Source: Thiodiazotropha sp040506775
Lineage (GTDB): Bacteria > Pseudomonadota > Gammaproteobacteria > Chromatiales > Chromatiaceae
Reading direction: 5' to 3'
NCBI GenBank assembly: GCA_040506775.1
Contig: JBEVWC010000013.1
Location: 207,850-271,849 of the forward strand
Length of the DNA: 64,000 bases
Shown: one piece after another, positions 59,956 through 64,000 of the stretch
Numbering within the stretch: the first letter of the stretch is position 1
Layout of the letters: each line of letters starts with the position of its first letter
Program-made: the position numbers and the translations under genes
Notes under the pieces: model-generated
What the model was told of the DNA's origin: nothing
The model's database searches: none
What the model saw: only the letters and a program-made list of their open reading frames with translations

Positions 59956-62319
59956 TTATGCTTTCTCCACGGTCACTTCGCCATAGGGCTGCCCAAGCAA
60001 GGCGGTGCGTTTCAGCCCGGCGGAAATCCAGGCACACCCTTCGGGTATGGTCTCATCCAACTCGAGGGGCAGATCCACCTGATTGCCGTTCTGTTTCACC
60101 CGAACCTGGCCGATCCCCTCAAGTCCCAGCTTCCGCGCCTCCTGGGGATGCAGACGAATCGTCTCCTGCCCCGCATCCCGGGTCTGCTGCAGGGCAGCCG
60201 CCCGGCGCACCAGGGCATCGCTGGCATACAGGGGAATATCGCCGCCCCGTTGCAGAGTGCCGGAAACGAGCTGCTGTTCAAGTCCCGCCGGTTCAGCCTG
60301 ATGGTTATCCAGCTTGGCCGACTCGCACAACCCGCGAACCTCGTCGAGGATCTGGGTCGAATCGGTATAGTCGAAACCGGGCTGGTCCAGCAGATTGCCC
60401 AATACCCGCAGGATCTTCCAGGCGGGCCGGCTCTCACCCTGGGGACGCACGGCCCCCCGGCTCTGTTGCCAGCACCCCGCGGCGTTGACGTAGCTACCCG
60501 AGGTTTCGGCAAAGCTGGCCATGGGCAGCAGGATATCGGCGCACTCTTCGAGTTCGGCACTGCGGAAGGCGCTCAGCGCCACCACCAGATCGGCGCTCTG
60601 CAGGGCGCTGGTGGACAGCGCGCCGTTCCAGAAATCGATTCCGGGCTCGACACCCATCAGCAGGTAACCCCGGCGTGGCAGCTTGAGCATGCTCAGAGCG
60701 TTGAGCCCGCGCGCACCCTCCTCCGCAGGCGTTCCGCCGCAGCTCAGGTGAGGCACCGCTCCGACCAACTGAGCACCCACACTGTTGGCCGCGCTGGGCA
60801 GGATGGAGAACACCGCGCCGGTAGCCTGCGCGAGTTTCTCCCCGAGCACCGCCAGGGTGGCAAAGTCAGGATGCGCCTGGGCCAGATCGCCCAGCATGAT
60901 CATCGCCTTGTCCGAGTTTTTCAGACTCTCCGCGGCCTGCTTGGCGAAATCGTCCGGCTTGGCGGACTTCAACCATGCGGCGGCAGCACCACTGGCTTTG
61001 ACGCCCGCCGCCTTGGCCACCCCGGCCAGCCGGGAGACCCACTCGCTGGGGAGACAGGCCGACTGGGAAGCCGCATGGTTCAGGGGTACCTGCAAAGGAT
61101 TCAGGTAATGCACCGCGGCACCGGCCAACGCGGCCTTGCGTACCCGGTGGGCAAGAATCGGCTGCTCCTTGCGCAGATTGCCACCGATCACCAGCACGGA
61201 CTGCAGCTGATCGATGTCGCTCAGGTCGAGGCCCAGCCAGTGGACGCCCTGCTGGGTCTCATCGAGACGGAAATCCCCCTGACGGGTGCGGGTGTCGACA
61301 TTCGCACAGCCCATACCGCGCATCAGTTTCTGCAGCAGGTAGAGCTCTTCCAGGGTCGCCGTGGGTGTCGCAAGGGCACCGAGCTGTTCCCCGTCACCTA
61401 TTTCCTTGAACTTCCTGGCCACCGCTTCCAAGGCCTGATCCCAGGCTACGGTTTTCCATTCGCCACCCTGCTTGATCATCGGCCGGGTCAGGCGCTCCTC
61501 ACTGTAGAGCCCCTCGTAGCTGAAACGGTCCCGGTCCGAGATCCAGGTCTCGTTGATCGACTCGTTGTCCCGGGGATGCACACGCATCACCGTGTTGCCA
61601 CGCAGATGCAGATTCAGATTGGAACCCAGGCTGTCATGGGGCGCCACCGAATCGACCTGGGTCAGTTCCCAGGCGCGGGCGCTGAAACGATAGGGTTTGG
61701 AGGTCAAAGCCCCCACCGGGCAGAGATCGATCACATTGCCCGAGAGTTCCGAGCCGACGCTCTTCTCCACATAGGTGCCGATCAGGGTGTGTTCGCCGCG
61801 ACCGGTTGCACCGAGTTCCCGCAGGCCTGCGATCTCTTCACCGAAGCGCACGCAACGGGTGCAGTGGATGCAGCGGGTCATATCGGTGGCGATCAGCGGT
61901 CCCAGGTTCTTGTCGGCCACCACCCGCTTGCCTTCGCCGTAACGGGTCACGTCCCGGCCGTAACCCATGGCCACGTCCTGAAGTTCACACTCACCGCCCT
62001 GATCGCAGATGGGGCAGTCGAGTGGATGGTTGATCAGCAGAAACTCCATGGTCCCCTTCTGTGCCGCCAGGGCTTTGGGGGAGCGGGTATGGACCTTCAT
62101 TCCGTCGCTCACGGGGGTCGCACAGGCCGGTAATGGCTTGGGCGCCTTCTCCACTTCCACCAGGCACATGCGGCAGTTGGCGGCCACCGAGAGCTTCTTG
62201 TGATAACAGAAACGGGGAATCTTGATGCCGGCCGCGTCGGTGACTTCAATCAGCATGGTCCCTGCCGTAGCCTGCAGCACCTGCCCGTTTACTTCGATGG
62301 TGACTGTGTTATCTGTCAT
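59956..62319 (-). CDS. nuoG: NADH-quinone oxidoreductase subunit G
   Basis: Large peripheral-arm subunit, 787 residues. It carries a 2Fe-2S ferredoxin domain (PRFCYHKKLSVAANCRMCLVEVE), the CPICDQGGECELQD segment with its His-Cys 4Fe-4S site upstream, CIHCTRCVRFG, and a molybdopterin-oxidoreductase-like C-terminal domain that holds no cofactor in complex I. Gly- and Ala-rich stretches in that C-terminal region explain long false frames on the opposite strand. Ends 3 bases before nuoH. Confidence 0.96.
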   Translation of the reverse strand: MTDNTVTIEVNGQVLQATAGTMLIEVTDAAGIKIPRFCYHKKLSVAANCRMCLVEVEKAPKPLPACATPVSDGMKVHTRSPKALAAQKGTMEFLLINHPLDCPICDQGGECELQDVAMGYGRDVTRYGEGKRVVADKNLGPLIATDMTRCIHCTRCVRFGEEIAGLRELGATGRGEHTLIGTYVEKSVGSELSGNVIDLCPVGALTSKPYRFSARAWELTQVDSVAPHDSLGSNLNLHLRGNTVMRVHPRDNESINETWISDRDRFSYEGLYSEERLTRPMIKQGGEWKTVAWDQALEAVARKFKEIGDGEQLGALATPTATLEELYLLQKLMRGMGCANVDTRTRQGDFRLDETQQGVHWLGLDLSDIDQLQSVLVIGGNLRKEQPILAHRVRKAALAGAAVHYLNPLQVPLNHAASQSACLPSEWVSRLAGVAKAAGVKASGAAAAWLKSAKPDDFAKQAAESLKNSDKAMIMLGDLAQAHPDFATLAVLGEKLAQATGAVFSILPSAANSVGAQLVGAVPHLSCGGTPAEEGARGLNALSMLKLPRRGYLLMGVEPGIDFWNGALSTSALQSADLVVALSAFRSAELEECADILLPMASFAETSGSYVNAAGCWQQSRGAVRPQGESRPAWKILRVLGNLLDQPGFDYTDSTQILDEVRGLCESAKLDNHQAEPAGLEQQLVSGTLQRGGDIPLYASDALVRRAAALQQTRDAGQETIRLHPQEARKLGLEGIGQVRVKQNGNQVDLPLELDETIPEGCAWISAGLKRTALLGQPYGEVTVEKA

Positions 62320-62333
62320 CGTGGTTTGTGTCT

Positions 62334-63608
62334 CTAGCCAACCCCGACCATGCAGCGCTTGTGGTCGATGTGATATTGGAACTCATCCCGGTAGTGGCGC
62401 AACATGCCCTGTACCGGCATGGCGGCGGCATCGCCCAGCGCACAGATGGTTTTACCGCTGATCTTGTCAGCGATGTCGTCGAGCAGGTCCAGATCCTCCT
62501 GGCGGCCCTGGCCGGTCTCGATCCGGTGAACGATCCGATAGAGCCAGCCGGTGCCCTCCCGGCAGGGTGTGCACTGACCGCAGGACTCCTCATGATAGAA
62601 GTAGGACATGCGTTCCAGGATCTTCACCATGCAGTTGGTGTCGTCGAGTACGATGACCGCACCGGACCCCAGCATGGAACCGGCTCCGGCAATCGAATCG
62701 TAGTCCATACTCAGGTCCATCATCTGATCCCCCGGAATCACCGGTGCGGAGGAACCACCCGGGATCACCGCCTTGATCTTGCGCCCGTCCTTCATGCCTC
62801 CCGCCATCTCCAGCAGGGTCGAGAAAGGCGTGCCCATGGGGATCTCGAACACCCCCGGGTTGTTGATGTTCCCGGAGATGGAAAAGAGCTTCGATCCGCC
62901 GCTGTTCTTCACGCCCAGGTCGGAAAACCACTCACCGCCTTTCTCAAGAATCACCGGTATGGAGGCGAGACTCTCGGTGTTGTTGATGATCGTGGGACGG
63001 CCATAAAGTCCGAAGTGGGCGGGAAACGGCGGCTTGTAGCGGGGCTGCCCTTTCTTTCCTTCGATGGACTCGAGCAGCGCGGTCTCTTCACCGCAGATGT
63101 AAGCCCCGGCACCCAGATGGGTGTGGAGTTCGAAATCGAACCCGGAGCCGAGCAGATTCTCCCCCAGGTAACCCGCTTCACGGGCCTCTTTCAGGGCATG
63201 CTCGAAGCGTTCGTAGGGTTCCCAGAATTCGCCGCGGATATAGTTGTAACCCCGGGTCGCGCCGATCGCGTAACCCGCCAGGATCATGCCCTCGATCAGT
63301 TGATGAGGGTTGTAGCGCAGGATATCCCGGTCCTTGAAGGTGCCCGGTTCGCCCTCATCCGAGTTGCATACCACATATTTCTGACCTGGCGCGTTGCGGG
63401 AGATGAAACTCCACTTCAGCCCGGTGGGGAATCCCGCCCCGCCGCGACCGCGCAGTCCGGATTTCTTGACCTCTTCGATGATCGCCTCGGGCGCGCGTTT
63501 CTCGCTCAGCACCTGCTTGAGCATCTGATAGCCGCCCCGGCTTTCATACTGTTCCAGCAGCCAGGGACGTTCCAGATCCAGGGTACGCAGACAGACTTCG
63601 TTGACCAT
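62334..63608 (-). CDS. nuoF: NADH-quinone oxidoreductase subunit F
   Basis: Binds NADH and FMN and starts electron flow into complex I; 424 residues. NADH/FMN site GRGGAGFPTGLKW, GAGAYICGEETALL, and the N3 4Fe-4S motif SCGQCTPCREGTGW with the distal cysteine in GKTICALGDAAAMP. Overlap-free, 5 bases after nuoE and 14 before nuoG. Confidence 0.98.
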   Translation of the reverse strand: MVNEVCLRTLDLERPWLLEQYESRGGYQMLKQVLSEKRAPEAIIEEVKKSGLRGRGGAGFPTGLKWSFISRNAPGQKYVVCNSDEGEPGTFKDRDILRYNPHQLIEGMILAGYAIGATRGYNYIRGEFWEPYERFEHALKEAREAGYLGENLLGSGFDFELHTHLGAGAYICGEETALLESIEGKKGQPRYKPPFPAHFGLYGRPTIINNTESLASIPVILEKGGEWFSDLGVKNSGGSKLFSISGNINNPGVFEIPMGTPFSTLLEMAGGMKDGRKIKAVIPGGSSAPVIPGDQMMDLSMDYDSIAGAGSMLGSGAVIVLDDTNCMVKILERMSYFYHEESCGQCTPCREGTGWLYRIVHRIETGQGRQEDLDLLDDIADKISGKTICALGDAAAMPVQGMLRHYRDEFQYHIDHKRCMVGVG

Positions 63609-63613
63609 GGGGT

Positions 63614-64000
63614 TTACTCCAGCCCGTCCAGAATCGCGTCGACGATTTCCGGAGTCAGGTTCTCATAATACTGTTTGCCGATCTGCATCATCGGGGCCCC
63701 GCCGCAGGCGCCCAGACACTCCACCTCTTTGAGGGAGTAAAGACCGTCTTCGGTCACCTCGCCGAAGCCGATGCCGAGACGTTTCTCCAGGTGTTCGACG
63801 ATGACATCCGCCTTGTTGGTCATGCACGATACGTTGGTGCAGACACAGATCTTGTGTTTGCCCACCGGCTTGAGTTCGTACATGGAGTAGAAGGTCGCCA
63901 CCTCATAGACCGCAATCGGCGGCATATCCAGATAGGCGGCCACCTGGTCCATCAGTTCGGTGGTGAGCCAACCGCCGTTGTCGTCCTGGACCACCATCAG
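63614..64000 (-). CDS. nuoE: NADH-quinone oxidoreductase subunit E (N-terminus beyond window)
   Basis: The C-terminal 128 residues of the 2Fe-2S subunit are visible and the frame stays open to the window edge, so about 35-40 N-terminal residues are missing. The internal methionine at the edge (MVVQDDNGGWL) is not the start. Cluster cysteines are in CTNVSCMT and CLGACGGAPMM. The N-terminal helical domain (YLDMPPIAVYEVATFYSMYEL) is typical. nuoA to nuoD are expected just past the right edge. Confidence 0.95.
   Translation of the reverse strand: MMVVQDDNGGWLTTELMDQVAAYLDMPPIAVYEVATFYSMYELKPVGKHKICVCTNVSCMTNKADVIVEHLEKRLGIGFGEVTEDGLYSLKEVECLGACGGAPMMQIGKQYYENLTPEIVDAILDGLE

Noticed and set aside
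60148..62133. Long plus-strand frame opposite nuoG
   Set aside because: It is an antisense shadow of a well-identified subunit gene, without its own ribosome site or family signature.

Overview
The window looks like the chromosome of a sulfur-oxidising, aerobic gammaproteobacterium. The evidence is a sulfur oxygenase reductase next to an SQR-type flavoprotein, a rhodanese/persulfide dioxygenase operon, a proton-pumping NADH dehydrogenase (nuo) operon, and chemotaxis and c-di-GMP genes of gammaproteobacterial type. Placement near the Sedimenticola / Thiodiazotropha / Chromatiales lineages is inference from gene content only. I see no phage, integrase, transposase or CRISPR array.

Region by region. 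0-9 kb: an ordinary mixed region with a CPA-type antiporter (cut by the window edge), an exported Hsp20, zwf, htpX, a phospholipase-D-type cardiolipin synthase, a zinc-ribbon protein, cytochrome b561, a MarC protein and an OmpA-domain protein. Two intergenic regions here carry REPIN-like palindromic doublets. 9-12 kb: an EmrAB-type efflux pair and a 49-residue DUF3096 membrane protein. 12.4-15.6 kb: a sor-sqr-DUF1641 operon with a good -24/-12 (sigma-54) promoter match in front. 15.7-20.6 kb: two c-di-GMP enzymes, one of them with a heme-type CxxCH periplasmic sensor domain. 20.9-30.7 kb: a complete ten-gene chemotaxis operon, all on the minus strand. Its CheA carries two repeats resembling the c-di-GMP-binding MshEN motif. 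31.5-35.5 kb: a PhnD-like binding protein translationally coupled to a sensor-PAS-PAS-GGDEF-EAL protein.

35.6-47.1 kb is the most unusual stretch. It reads as a biological-conflict (NLR-associated-type) locus. It encodes an 1838-residue protein joining two alpha/beta hydrolases, a macro-like domain, a CHAT (caspase-like) protease and a helical TPR-like tail. Around it lie a multi-pass membrane protein with a TIR/SLOG-like C-terminus, a trypsin-like protease with a TPR/TRAFs-binding-like N-terminus, a third alpha/beta hydrolase, a small protein with two GDW/GDY repeats, and, on the opposite strand, a GH19 lysozyme-like gene. A NhaR-like LysR regulator lies just upstream in the same direction.

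48.7-51.6 kb: an eRF1-like (baeRF) protein, then a rhodanese, persulfide dioxygenase and small membrane protein operon. 52.0 kb: initiator tRNA-fMet with a U1-U72 mismatch. 52.3-64 kb: nuoE to nuoN on the minus strand, with nuoE cut by the window end.

How the parts fit. SOR makes sulfite, thiosulfate and sulfide from sulfur. SQR, rhodanese and persulfide dioxygenase process the sulfide and sulfane sulfur. Electrons can enter the quinone pool, which the nuo complex also feeds. Three GGDEF proteins flank the chemotaxis operon, and its CheA has a possible c-di-GMP site, which suggests motility is tied to second-messenger level. Family names come from motif recognition by eye; no database search was run.
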